Of a stretch of 38,201 nt of DNA, positions 21,887 through 29,287 are shown in pieces. The translations under genes and the position numbers were made by a program. Source of the DNA: a virus; IMG/VR virus record IMGVR_UViG_3300047300_000255, positions 1 through 38,201 of that record, one strand, 5' to 3'. The first letter of the stretch is position 1. The number at the start of each line of letters is the position of its first letter. The notes below the pieces were generated by a model. It worked only from the letters and a program-made list of their open reading frames with translations. It had not been told where the DNA came from and did not search any database.

Positions 21887-23604
21887 TGGGTCTCCCTCCA
21901 GTTCTTCCCAATCTTGTATTCCCCATCGAGAGGACATCGTAGATTATACGCTAACCCTGCGTCAATGATTGCTTGTCTACCTGCTTTGCCTACTTTTTCA
22001 GCAATGTCTGCTTTACATTCTATCTGAAATTCATCGTGGACGTTAGCTACAAACTTAGCATCCCATTTATTCTTCTGAATTGTATCATTTAAGATACACA
22101 GAGCCTTCTTCATCACGATTGCACCCGCGCCCTGAAGTAAGCTATTGAGTGCCGCATGTTCAGAACGAACCCAAATTTTACGACCATCCAGCCCGGGTAC
22201 ATAGCCCTTGGACGCATATGCGGATACTTTACTACGTAAACGCTTGAGTGCGGGAGTCCCTTCAAGAAAGGAAGCGATAAGCTTTTCTCCATCTTTACTA
22301 TTACCACCGACAATCGAGCCAATCTTCGCTGGCCCTGCGCCGTAGAGGAACGCATAGATGAAAGTCTTCGCTTGGTCACGTGTTTGTAACGAGGCTGCTT
22401 TCTGGTTAACCGTGTGGACATCCGTACCGTTCTTAGACGATCCCTCACAGACTGTTTTGACATAATCTTCATCCTTCATGTAATGAGCCAACATGCGTAG
22501 CTCTAAACCACTTGCGTCACAACCAACTAAGACGTTACCTTCCTCAACTGTCCAGCACTGACGGCATTCAGGGCCATATGGTGAACCTGAGTTAGGAATC
22601 TGTGCCATGTTAGGTTTCATGTGAGTCATACGTCCTGTTACAGCACCATTGGTGATTACTCTGCCGTGTACTCGTCCATCAGAGCCTACAACTTCCAACC
22701 AAGATTCAATCTGAGCAATACGCTTTTGAAGCATCATGTACTCAGCAAGCATCTGAGCAATAGGATACTTCAAACCCATAAGTGTAGATTCATCAACGAT
22801 CACTGAACCCTTATCAGTCTTCTTTGTAGGTTTCCACCCTAAGCCGATAAGTTTCTCAGCAATCTGTTGTCTACTCGCAGGGTTAAACGTAATCAGTTCA
22901 GGCTTCAATACCTTCCCTGTCTTTTCAGAGATACGTTCAACCTCATACGGTGGATACAGCTCTTGCATCTTGTCATAGATGACACCCATCTTCAGTTTCA
23001 AATCAGACAAAAGACAAGTAGCGTGAACTACATCGAGCTTGAAGCCATTACGTTCTTGCTTGGCTATGATAGCTGCTACTTGGTGCTCAAGGTGAACGGA
23101 ATCAGGAGAGAATCCTTGATTAACAAGAGATCCAACTGACAAGCGAACAAAAAGACTACTAAGCACTTTAACATCACGTTTACAGTAGAACTCCAATAAA
23201 GCTTCGATAGGAGCATCAAAGCATTCACCATCGTATTCTTCCCTTCTGTTCATCATCCATTGCCATGTAGCTTTGTAGTCTAACTTAGCTACTCCAAGTT
23301 CCTTACCCCAAGCATCAAGAGAGTGTCCTTGTTCCCTTGTTGGTTCTAGTAGTCGAGATACCACTAGAGTGTCGTAGGCCTGTTTGAGTCCTATCTTTGT
23401 CTTCCAGAGCTTGTTTAAGATCGGAAAGTCGAATCCTATCCCGTTGTGGCTTACGATCAACGTAGCGTCCTTTAAGTAGTCCCAAAGTCCTGTTGGAGCT
23501 TTCCATACTTTTACCTCCTGTGTGTCAATGTCCTGAGTAACACATAGATGAATCACATCATGTGCCATGTTAGTCTCAATATCGAGAGCAATACGTTTCA
23601 TCAT
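21883..23604 (-). CDS. DNA polymerase, family A (T7 gp5-like) with 3'-5' exonuclease
   Basis: A 573-residue polymerase, shorter than T7 gp5 (704). Exonuclease motifs: Asp8/Glu10 (LDIET), Asp59 (HNGIGFDF) and Asp144 (YCKRDV). Polymerase motifs: Asp363 in GCDASGLELRMLAHYM, the O-helix RDQAKTFIYAFLYGAG with Tyr417 at the position equal to E. coli Phe762/T7 Tyr526, and VHDE (Asp524). The tyrosine is typical of lytic T7-like enzymes. The thioredoxin-binding insertion of T7 seems reduced or absent, judging by length. The ATG overlaps the stop of a 48-residue membrane protein gene (ATGA). Confidence 0.95.
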   Translation of the reverse strand: MMKRIALDIETNMAHDVIHLCVTQDIDTQEVKVWKAPTGLWDYLKDATLIVSHNGIGFDFPILNKLWKTKIGLKQAYDTLVVSRLLEPTREQGHSLDAWGKELGVAKLDYKATWQWMMNRREEYDGECFDAPIEALLEFYCKRDVKVLSSLFVRLSVGSLVNQGFSPDSVHLEHQVAAIIAKQERNGFKLDVVHATCLLSDLKLKMGVIYDKMQELYPPYEVERISEKTGKVLKPELITFNPASRQQIAEKLIGLGWKPTKKTDKGSVIVDESTLMGLKYPIAQMLAEYMMLQKRIAQIESWLEVVGSDGRVHGRVITNGAVTGRMTHMKPNMAQIPNSGSPYGPECRQCWTVEEGNVLVGCDASGLELRMLAHYMKDEDYVKTVCEGSSKNGTDVHTVNQKAASLQTRDQAKTFIYAFLYGAGPAKIGSIVGGNSKDGEKLIASFLEGTPALKRLRSKVSAYASKGYVPGLDGRKIWVRSEHAALNSLLQGAGAIVMKKALCILNDTIQKNKWDAKFVANVHDEFQIECKADIAEKVGKAGRQAIIDAGLAYNLRCPLDGEYKIGKNWRETH

Positions 23605-23747
23605 TTAAGATTCAAGAATAAACCTACCTGTGCAAATGCGTAACCAATCCAGATCATACCATTAGCGTACTCACCTTTGAGGCTTTGTAGCGTCCCGACT
23701 ATGGCGTACCCTATTCCAGTACTACCTACGATTAACATTTCAATCAT
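23601..23747 (-). CDS. Small membrane protein directly before DNA polymerase
   Basis: A 48-codon frame (ATG 23747 to TGA 23601). The protein is glycine-rich and hydrophobic (VGSTGIGYAIVGTLQSLKGE, then MIWIGYAFAQVGLFLNLK), giving one or two short membrane segments. It overlaps the upstream zinc-ribbon gene by eight bases and the polymerase by ATGA, so the three are translationally coupled. Similar G-Y-A-x-x-G / QxxKG small proteins occur in phages, with unknown function. Confidence 0.68.
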   Translation of the reverse strand: MIEMLIVGSTGIGYAIVGTLQSLKGEYANGMIWIGYAFAQVGLFLNLK

Positions 23748-23973
23748 CTTTTTTTACCTCTTTAAGTGCCTCTTTAAAGCCTTTATCGTATCCAGCATCA
23801 AAACCTTTATTATAAGACTCAACTGAGAATTTGTTCTTTGGATCTTCTTCCTGTTGCTGCTGCTGTACTTTTAAACATTCTCTGTGAAACGTGTTCCACT
23901 CTTTGAAATTATCTGAATAAGGAACATCAATGGATGCCCCACAGCGGCAAGTTGCTTTATAGTTTGAACTCAT
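23740..23973 (-). CDS. Small zinc-binding-like protein with polyglutamine run
   Basis: A 77-residue protein from ATG 23973 (GAGAGGAAC upstream). It has CRCG at residues 8-11 and HREC at ~30-33, a possible zinc site, then five consecutive Gln, then YNKGFDAGYDKGFKEALKEV, a charged helix. No known function. It lies between an HNH gene and the small membrane protein before DNA polymerase. Confidence 0.6.
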   Translation of the reverse strand: MSSNYKATCRCGASIDVPYSDNFKEWNTFHRECLKVQQQQQEEDPKNKFSVESYNKGFDAGYDKGFKEALKEVKKDD

Positions 23974-23987
23974 AGTTCCTCTCCAGA

Positions 23988-24434
23988 TCAAAGCTCTTCC
24001 AAAGTAACTTCATTCAACGCTGCTATCGCAGCTTTCCGTCCAATGTTCATCTTCAAAACAGCTTCAGCAAAGCGTACTAGCTCGTCCTGTGTTGCATTAT
24101 TCTTCATAGTGTTTGCCTTTGTTGAGATCACTTGAATGTTTCCTTTTACATAGCCTTTCAAAGGATCTATACGATCCAAAGAAGGGGCTGCCTCACCACC
24201 AAGGTACTTAAGCTCAATCCCTAAATACGGACAGAACTTAGGAATCTTCACATCTTCATGTGTTAAATCAAAATCCCAACCTTTGTCCTTTGCTCGTTTC
24301 TTAGCAGCTTTGACCATGTATTTTTCAGGGTTCTTTTCTCTAAACTCTTTGTTAGTTTTCTTTTTCTTCTCGATGATCTCAAGACGGTGTTTTTCATAGT
24401 ATTTTCGATTAGATTCGTAGTATTTGTGTGTCAT
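23988..24434 (-). CDS. Free-standing HNH-type endonuclease 2
   Basis: A 148-residue protein. The basic N-terminus (YYEKHRLEIIEKKKKTNKEF) is a DNA-contacting type. The C-terminal block has FCPYLGIEL, SLDRIDPLKGYVKGNIQVIS and NTMKNNAT, the standard phage HNH endonuclease arrangement with DRID and N-x-x-K. It sits between the primase-helicase and polymerase genes. It is distantly related to the frames at 14666 and 33356 in the DRID/GNxQ block only. Confidence 0.82.
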   Translation of the reverse strand: MTHKYYESNRKYYEKHRLEIIEKKKKTNKEFREKNPEKYMVKAAKKRAKDKGWDFDLTHEDVKIPKFCPYLGIELKYLGGEAAPSLDRIDPLKGYVKGNIQVISTKANTMKNNATQDELVRFAEAVLKMNIGRKAAIAALNEVTLEEL

Positions 24435-24480
24435 GTTTACTCCAAAACTCCACTATACCACAAATCTGTTCAAGAAACAA

Positions 24481-26088
24481 CTACAATTCTTCCACAGCAT
24501 TAAGATCACATTCAGACAACAAACCAGTGTTGCGTTCATACCACAGTCCAATTTTCTCGGCTGTAGCACGACCAGTAAAGCGATCCTTCAAGACACGGAA
24601 CGTAGTTGTTTGACGTTTACGTTCATCTTCATCCTGCTTATTACGCTCAAGACCAAACATAAAATGTGACCATCGTGCAATAGCTCGTGAGCCAGTGAAG
24701 TGCTTCTCCATTACTCGACCGCCTTCTTCATGGGGTTTACCATCGGGCGTTGTCAAATGGCTAATGAAGTGAATAATCAACCCATCTGACTGAGCAAGAG
24801 AGGCCATGTCAGCCATGATACCGTCCAATGCTCGACGTTCATCTTCTTCGTTAGCGATCAAAGCAGTCAAATGGTCAAGGTAGATATGTTCAACATCGTA
24901 GACCTTAGCGAAGTACTTCATGATGCTCTTAACTGTCTTCCAGTCTTTAGCACCGAAGTGATCCATCAAAATAAGTTGTTTGCGATCTCTAAGGTTATTA
25001 AGACTAGCGACATACTCATCACGAGTCCACATACCGTCAGGAATGTGATATAGACGACTATCAAGTTTCCCTGCCACACGTTGTACAGTTTCTTCAACAG
25101 GCTGTTCAAGATAGATAACCCCTACTTTCTTCTTTAAAACGTCAATGTCATAAGCGATCTGCTGCGTGAACACATCAGTCTTACCTACACCTACACCTGC
25201 ACCAAAGGCGTAGAGTTCCCCTTTACGACGACCATAGGTTAGTTTAGTAAGCGAAGGAAAGCACCATGCCACACCTTCTTGAGGAGGTGCCAAAAGACGT
25301 TCCATTAGATCGTCAACTGTAACAATCCCTTCTGGACGATACTGCTCTGCCCGCCACCAAGCATTCACATAAGCTTCTGACTTACCTGAGATGAGGTAAT
25401 CACAGGCATCTTTGCACTCCTTTAAGTGTTTAACAATTTTAACCTTATTACCGAACAGTTCAGCTACATCCTTAGCTGCCTTCTGACCGGGTTCATCAGC
25501 GTCAAAGCAGATCACGATAGTCTCGAAGCTATCTAGGTACTCGTACTGAGCCTTGCAGTCTTTAACAGCCGCTGAAGCCCCATTACGAATGCTCACAGTA
25601 GGCCATTTTGAGCCTGTCATCTGATAAGAAGCTAATGCGTCTAGCTCACCTTCAACAATGGTGATGTACTTCCCGTTTTTCTGAAACAGATTCTGTCCAA
25701 AGAGCGTAGCTTTATTAAAATTCCCTGCAATGGAGAACGTCTTGTTCTCTACAGATCGGATCTTTTCAGCTACTTTAGCACCTGTTTCGTCAAAATAAGG
25801 ATAGAAGTGTTTACCTTCCATCTGAGTAACACCAAAGTATTCACAAGTCTCCCGTGAGATACCTCGATCTACAATAGTCTTTACTTCCCCTTGTGTCTTC
25901 ATTTGAAATACTTTCACTTGTTGTTGTTTTTGTACCACAGGCTCATCATCTGAGCTTGCTTTGTATGTGTTACACGAGAAACAGTACTGATGTCCATCAT
26001 CGTAGAGTCCATTAGCGTCACTAGAATTACATTCAGGATTCTCACAAGGTACGTGCTTGATGAACTTAGAAGCTACTTTTAGATTCAT
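24481..26088 (-). CDS. Primase-helicase (T7 gp4-like)
   Basis: A 535-residue bifunctional replication protein. The zinc-binding primase domain has Cys15, Cys20, Cys36 and Cys39 (CENPEC ... CFSC). The TOPRIM domain shows Glu146 (IVEGELDA) and Asp196/Asp198 (CFDADEPG). The RecA-type helicase starts near residue 250 with Walker A FGAGVGVGKTD (~295-305), HIYLDHLTAL as Walker B, and FISHLTTPDG and the GSRAIARWSH segment as later motifs. GAGGTGAAG precedes the ATG. It unwinds DNA and makes primers. Confidence 0.95.
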   Translation of the reverse strand: MNLKVASKFIKHVPCENPECNSSDANGLYDDGHQYCFSCNTYKASSDDEPVVQKQQQVKVFQMKTQGEVKTIVDRGISRETCEYFGVTQMEGKHFYPYFDETGAKVAEKIRSVENKTFSIAGNFNKATLFGQNLFQKNGKYITIVEGELDALASYQMTGSKWPTVSIRNGASAAVKDCKAQYEYLDSFETIVICFDADEPGQKAAKDVAELFGNKVKIVKHLKECKDACDYLISGKSEAYVNAWWRAEQYRPEGIVTVDDLMERLLAPPQEGVAWCFPSLTKLTYGRRKGELYAFGAGVGVGKTDVFTQQIAYDIDVLKKKVGVIYLEQPVEETVQRVAGKLDSRLYHIPDGMWTRDEYVASLNNLRDRKQLILMDHFGAKDWKTVKSIMKYFAKVYDVEHIYLDHLTALIANEEDERRALDGIMADMASLAQSDGLIIHFISHLTTPDGKPHEEGGRVMEKHFTGSRAIARWSHFMFGLERNKQDEDERKRQTTTFRVLKDRFTGRATAEKIGLWYERNTGLLSECDLNAVEEL

Positions 26089-26333
26089 GCTTCACCTCTT
26101 GCTCGGATTGCTGCTGCACAGTCCCAAATTGTTTCGCAAAGAGGGCCATATTCTTCTTGCTGCTCACACACCTTTGCACACGCCTCACGCTCACGTTCCA
26201 CTGCTTTAGCAATTACCAGTTTGGCAAAGGCTTGAATTTCAAAAGACCAAGGCACTAGAACCTCATCGTTTAATTCAGCCTGTCTAGCCATCTTCAGAAC
26301 TTCGTTCTTGTCAATGATTTCATCTCGTCCCAT
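26085..26333 (-). CDS. Conserved small phage protein (AAAIRARG family)
   Basis: An 82-residue helical protein. The segment EREREACAKVCEQQEEYG and the end CAAAIRARG match a short family present in many proteobacterial phages, particularly those of Burkholderiales in my memory. The function is unknown. It overlaps the primase-helicase ATG by four bases, so it is translated with it. Confidence 0.75.
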   Translation of the reverse strand: MGRDEIIDKNEVLKMARQAELNDEVLVPWSFEIQAFAKLVIAKAVEREREACAKVCEQQEEYGPLCETIWDCAAAIRARGEA

Positions 26334-26541
26334 TGTTCAGCTCCTTACAGAAGTCAATGTCCAACTCGAACACCTGTAGTTGCAAGAGCTTTTTCTTAGC
26401 ATGGTATATCTCACGTTTACGAGCATTAGCCCTGTCCATAGTCTCTCGTTTGAAGACCCTACGCTTGCCAGCTATACGATCAGGCGCTACATACTCATAA
26501 GGCCAACATTCTTTGATGTGTACTGACTTAATCGTAGTCAT
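26320..26541 (-). CDS. Small basic hypothetical protein
   Basis: A 73-residue, Arg/Lys-rich protein starting at ATG 26541 (GAGGAAG eight bases upstream). It contains ECWPYEYVAPDRIAGKRRVF and RANARKREIYHAKKKLL, which could bind nucleic acid. No family recognised. Overlaps the next gene by 14 bases. Confidence 0.6.
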   Translation of the reverse strand: MTTIKSVHIKECWPYEYVAPDRIAGKRRVFKRETMDRANARKREIYHAKKKLLQLQVFELDIDFCKELNNGTR

Positions 26542-26800
26542 GGTCAACTTCCTCACGATGTCCACAAGTGTCACAGAATAGATACATCTTAGTCCCTGTC
26601 AATACCAACTGACCTCGACATACAGGGCATTCCTCTACGTCTGTTTCATCATAATCCTCGTTAAAGTCTTCGTTATCATGTTCGTCAATCATGGGTTTGT
26701 TCTTCCTAAAAATGTTGTCAAAGTTGTTTCGGTAGGCTTCATTGTCCTCGTTACGTCTTACAGAACCCTTACCACCATCTGACATAGGTTTACTTGTCAT
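26528..26800 (-). CDS. Small conserved phage protein with C-terminal zinc ribbon
   Basis: A 90-residue protein from ATG 26800 (AGGAG upstream). The start SKPMSDGGKGSVRRNEDNEA, then YRNNFDNIFRK, is a known small-phage-protein pattern (SDGGKGSxxRP... NWDxIF). The middle is acidic. The end has CPVCRG and FCDTCGH, two CxxC pairs of a zinc ribbon. Function unknown. Confidence 0.68.
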   Translation of the reverse strand: MTSKPMSDGGKGSVRRNEDNEAYRNNFDNIFRKNKPMIDEHDNEDFNEDYDETDVEECPVCRGQLVLTGTKMYLFCDTCGHREEVDHDYD

Positions 26801-26811
26801 GTGTTCTTCTC

Positions 26812-27303
26812 CTACGAAAAATTCTTTTCCTTGAGTTTGGCTTCGATGGCTTGGGCGGCGTTTAATTCCCAAGCCCAATCTCCAGTTGACGAACATTCAA
26901 TCAGGATGTTTTTTCTTTCATCATCCGTCAGCCCAACCCATGTGCGCTGTGGTGGGGTGGTGTAGATAGGGAAATCGCCATCCTCTCGGTGCATTTCAGA
27001 CCACATGCGCCCATTTCCAGATAACCAATTTTCTTTGTCGGTGAAACGGAAAGGCTCCTGCTCTGGCTGTGCCAAGGAACGGGTTTCGGCGCGGCAAACA
27101 GGACAGTGCTCTGGCCCTGCTTCACAATGCGCCACAGGCTCCAAGTGCTCGTTAGCATTGCGCTGCTCTGGCTGTGCCCCGTCGCTTTGCGGCATTAAGG
27201 CTTCTTCAACAGCCCTGATAACATCTTCAAGAGGCGCGTCACAATAAGGTGGACGCAACACACCTAAGACCAGCTTCAATGCTTCACGTTCTTTTGAGTT
27301 CAT
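26812..27303 (-). CDS. Hypothetical protein, GC-richer than neighbours
   Basis: A 163-residue protein. I chose ATG 27303 because it overlaps the previous stop as ATGA. It contains CPVCRAE in a Glu/Gln/Pro-rich middle and the recurrent phrase IYTTPPQRTWVGLTDDERK, found in many phage and prophage proteins of Burkholderiales. The DNA here is visibly richer in G and C than the flanking genes, suggesting recent arrival. Function unknown. Confidence 0.65.
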   Translation of the reverse strand: MNSKEREALKLVLGVLRPPYCDAPLEDVIRAVEEALMPQSDGAQPEQRNANEHLEPVAHCEAGPEHCPVCRAETRSLAQPEQEPFRFTDKENWLSGNGRMWSEMHREDGDFPIYTTPPQRTWVGLTDDERKNILIECSSTGDWAWELNAAQAIEAKLKEKNFS

Positions 27304-27503
27304 ATCTTGACACCATCCCATTTAGACAAGTCACTGATAATGTCTGCTAGAACGCTCTCAGACAGGCCTTTATAGGCTGTGTAGCCCTGAGTAAGCCCCT
27401 TGAGTGATTCAAGCAGCTGACAAGCCTCTAAAGCCTTCTGAGCGCACTTATACGCATAGACTTCCTCAGACTTAGTCAAATCATATTCAATCGTTGCTTT
27501 CAT
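27300..27503 (-). CDS. Small hypothetical protein
   Basis: A 67-residue protein starting KATIEYDLTKSEEVYAYKCA, then helical (EACQLLESLKGL ... DIISDLSKWDGVKI). AAGGATGGTGA precedes its ATG. This mKAxIEYdL start is common among small phage proteins of unknown role. Confidence 0.65.
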   Translation of the reverse strand: MKATIEYDLTKSEEVYAYKCAQKALEACQLLESLKGLTQGYTAYKGLSESVLADIISDLSKWDGVKI

Positions 27504-27504
27504 T

Positions 27505-27582
27505 TCACCATCCTTTAATTAAGTACATCAAGTTAGTTAAAAACATTCCAACAATAACACCAGTAAAGAAGTCATCATTCAT
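27505..27582 (-). CDS. Possible 25-residue membrane microprotein
   Basis: ATG at 27582 to TGA at 27505, in the 125 bases between two likely genes. The protein starts MNDDFF and is then hydrophobic (TGVIVGMFLTNLMYLI) with a KGW end, a plausible single membrane span. AAAGGTG lies upstream. Its stop lies within the ribosome-binding site of the next gene. No conservation evidence; tentative. Confidence 0.35.
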   Translation of the reverse strand: MNDDFFTGVIVGMFLTNLMYLIKGW

Positions 27583-27628
27583 TTTAATGACACCTTTATC
27601 AATGTTAAGACAAATACAAACAGGCTTA

Positions 27629-27799
27629 TCACCATTGTTTCTCTCCCATAGCAGTCCTTAGATCACCTATGACTTTATCCCATCCATACAAGACAATCAA
27701 TTCCACAAAAGCATTAATTGTGTGGACATAATGGGCTTCTTCTTGCATTAGAGACAACTCTCTAACTTCTTTGTCTTCAATGTGCTTAAAATCTTTCAT
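27629..27799 (-). CDS. Small hypothetical protein (56 residues)
   Basis: ATG 27799 to TGA 27629, 56 residues, with GGGG 6-10 bases upstream. Starts MKDFKHIEDKEVRELSLMQE, then EAHYVHTINAFVELIVLYGW, then a short helix. The composition (no Cys, balanced charges, codon use like its neighbours) is that of a folded protein. It fills an otherwise empty gap in the operon. Function unknown. Confidence 0.6.
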   Translation of the reverse strand: MKDFKHIEDKEVRELSLMQEEAHYVHTINAFVELIVLYGWDKVIGDLRTAMGEKQW

Positions 27800-27807
27800 G
27801 TTATACC

Positions 27808-27893
27808 CCTTTATACTTTAAAGTTCTTTAAAGTAGTTTTAATGATAATAACAGTAAAGTAAGTATTTTTACTTTAATGTTAACTTTAATGTC
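27808..27893 (-). repeat. AT-rich intergenic stretch with repeated CTTTAA motifs and a hairpin
   Basis: The motif (A)CTTTAA occurs at least five times in about 85 bases, including palindromic ACTTTAAAGT-like copies. TAAAGTAA and TTACTTTA form an 8-bp stem with a six-base loop within it. It lies between the genes at 27895 and 27799 in the leftward operon; an RNA-stability or processing structure, or a promoter-like region, would fit. Confidence 0.45.
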
Positions 27894-27894
27894 T

Positions 27895-28170
27895 TTAACG
27901 ATCATCAAAGTCTACAGAGTCTTCTCTATAGTTACTTATTAGATCATCAAAGTCTTCTAGTGAATCCCCTGTGTCCAGTTCCCTAATGTCTTCCTCACAT
28001 GGGTCGTCTAAGTCAGCCTCAGTTATCAAGTCTTTCCTGTCGATAACCTTCACAAATGGCTTGATGTCTTCAAAACAAACTTTACACAGATCGAAATACT
28101 TGCCAGTAACAGCGTTTTTTCTGGTGCTTTCGTAGTCGGTGAGTAGTTTGTTGCAAGATGTGCAGTGCAT
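27895..28170 (-). CDS. Acidic zinc-finger-like protein
   Basis: A 91-residue protein with two Cys pairs (HCTSCNKLL at residues 2-10 and LCKVCFED near 28-35) forming a likely zinc finger, followed by a strongly acidic C-terminal half (DDPCEEDIRELDTGDSLEDF). A zinc head with an acidic tail suits a protein-binding or DNA-mimic role, but that is inference. The AT-rich repeat region follows it. Confidence 0.62.
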   Translation of the reverse strand: MHCTSCNKLLTDYESTRKNAVTGKYFDLCKVCFEDIKPFVKVIDRKDLITEADLDDPCEEDIRELDTGDSLEDFDDLISNYREDSVDFDDR

Positions 28171-28175
28171 GATTG

Positions 28176-28235
28176 TTAAATTCCTCTCAATTCGAGTCGA
28201 ACATAGCTACCTAGGGCTAGGTATAGGTGTTTCAT
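28176..28235 (-). CDS. Possible 19-residue leader peptide
   Basis: ATG 28235 to TAA 28176 with a strong AGGAAGG nine bases upstream. The coding part contains the inverted repeat TACCTA-GGGC-TAGGTA (28208-28223). The peptide (start MKHLYLALG) has no family. The good ribosome-binding site and hairpin suggest a leader or regulatory ORF rather than chance, but this is tentative. Confidence 0.3.
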   Translation of the reverse strand: MKHLYLALGSYVRLELRGI

Positions 28236-28267
28236 TTTAAGTGCCTTCCTGCTCGTTTTAGAGCGTT

Positions 28268-28462
28268 TTAGAACCTATAAGAGCCTTGAGGTTTGCTCAA
28301 GTCTTTAAAAACATTGTCTCTAATGTCTTCAAGCTCTGAAATTACATCAGTTAAGAAGTCCATTTTAGTGACCCATCCAGCATGGTCGAAATTATCCCTT
28401 AGCTTTACAAAGCCTTCACCTAGATTATCATCCCACATGAGGGACATTAGTGCGTATTTCAT
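28268..28462 (-). CDS. Small hypothetical protein
   Basis: A 64-residue protein from ATG 28462 (AAGGA ten bases upstream; the TTG two codons earlier is less likely). Contains KYALMSLMWDDNLGEGFVKL and FLTDVISELEDIRDNVFKDL. Acidic, helical, no known motif. Confidence 0.55.
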   Translation of the reverse strand: MKYALMSLMWDDNLGEGFVKLRDNFDHAGWVTKMDFLTDVISELEDIRDNVFKDLSKPQGSYRF

Positions 28463-28474
28463 GTTCAAAAATCC

Positions 28475-28630
28475 TTACATTGGTGCATCGTCAATGCTCT
28501 TACGTTGGAGCTTTGCATAGGCTTTTACTTCCTTAGGTGTCCAAGGTTTCAAAGGGTTGTCCTTAGTCGGGAAAGGCCAATAAGGGTCTCGAGGGAACTC
28601 GTCATTGGGTCGTGGCAGTTCATTTACCAT
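28475..28630 (-). CDS. Small hypothetical protein (51 residues)
   Basis: ATG 28630 (GGAG eight bases upstream) to TAA 28475. A Pro/Trp-rich N-terminal half (ELPRPNDEFPRDPYWPFPTK) is followed by PWTPKEVKAYAKLQRKS, a helix. The position, close to both neighbours, and the ribosome-binding site support it. Function unknown. Confidence 0.6.
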   Translation of the reverse strand: MVNELPRPNDEFPRDPYWPFPTKDNPLKPWTPKEVKAYAKLQRKSIDDAPM

Positions 28631-28679
28631 AGATCATGCTCCATTATTAGATCAACACAAAAGAAAATGAGAATCATTG

Positions 28680-29036
28680 TCATTTAGATTCACCTTTAAT
28701 GCTAGGGAATGAATCTAGGGGGTTTTTACCATCAAAGAAGGCATCTTGCAAGGCCGTTGATGATTCCTCAATGTGGACTTCCATAGCCGCCCAATTAAGC
28801 CGTTCATAGGCTTTATCGTAGGCTTTGTCGATTGATTCAGCTTCAATGGTGTATTCATCAAAGAAGTTACCATTAAAGTCTTCAACATAGACATCATAGG
28901 TTTTCATAGGTTTTTTATCTTTTATCATCATGTAAATTTCTCCACAATCCGTGCATTGTTTAGCTTCTGAGAAGCCGATATTAGCCCAGTCCCATGCGTC
29001 AGAGCCACATTTAGGGCATTTTACGTTGTCATTCAT
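28680..29036 (-). CDS. Zinc-ribbon hypothetical protein
   Basis: A 118-residue protein from ATG 29036 (GGAGAG upstream). N-terminal CPKCGSDAWDWANIG and CTDCGEIYMM form a zinc ribbon. The C-terminal part (YDVYVEDFNGNFFDEYTIEA, then ESIDKAYDKAYERLNWA) is an alpha/beta domain resembling small proteins of phages with the AEsxdkAyexA pattern. Role unknown. Confidence 0.65.
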   Translation of the reverse strand: MNDNVKCPKCGSDAWDWANIGFSEAKQCTDCGEIYMMIKDKKPMKTYDVYVEDFNGNFFDEYTIEAESIDKAYDKAYERLNWAAMEVHIEESSTALQDAFFDGKNPLDSFPSIKGESK

Positions 29037-29038
29037 GT

Positions 29039-29284
29039 TTACTCTCCAAGGTGATACGTTAAATTGTCGATTGAGTCCCCGAAATTGTCCCATTCTTTGA
29101 AGAATTCGAGATCGTCAGCCTCTGACAGTCCATTGATGACAGGTGAGTACTTTTCTAGTACTTTTCTAGCCTGAGACAATAGATAAATCAATTCATCCCT
29201 TGTTGATGTCAATTCGTCAGTCAATGGGTTGCCTTCACGCCATAATCGGCGCTCTAATGCTATAAATTCGCTATTGTTTAGCAT
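29039..29284 (-). CDS. Small hypothetical helical protein
   Basis: An 81-residue acidic helical protein (RDELIYLLSQARKVLEKYSP, then DLEFFKEWDNFGDSIDNLTY). Its stop lies two bases before the next ATG. No family recognised. Part of the early small-gene cluster. Confidence 0.58.
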   Translation of the reverse strand: MLNNSEFIALERRLWREGNPLTDELTSTRDELIYLLSQARKVLEKYSPVINGLSEADDLEFFKEWDNFGDSIDNLTYHLGE

Positions 29285-29287
29285 GGT

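Noticed and set aside
23860-23880. CAG/CTG run as an expanding microsatellite
   Set aside because: It only encodes five Gln in a coding frame and uses mixed codons; too short to call unstable.
14666-24434. HNH genes as parts of group I introns or inteins
   Set aside because: Neighbouring RNR, primase-helicase and polymerase frames are continuous with all motifs in order; the HNH genes are free-standing.
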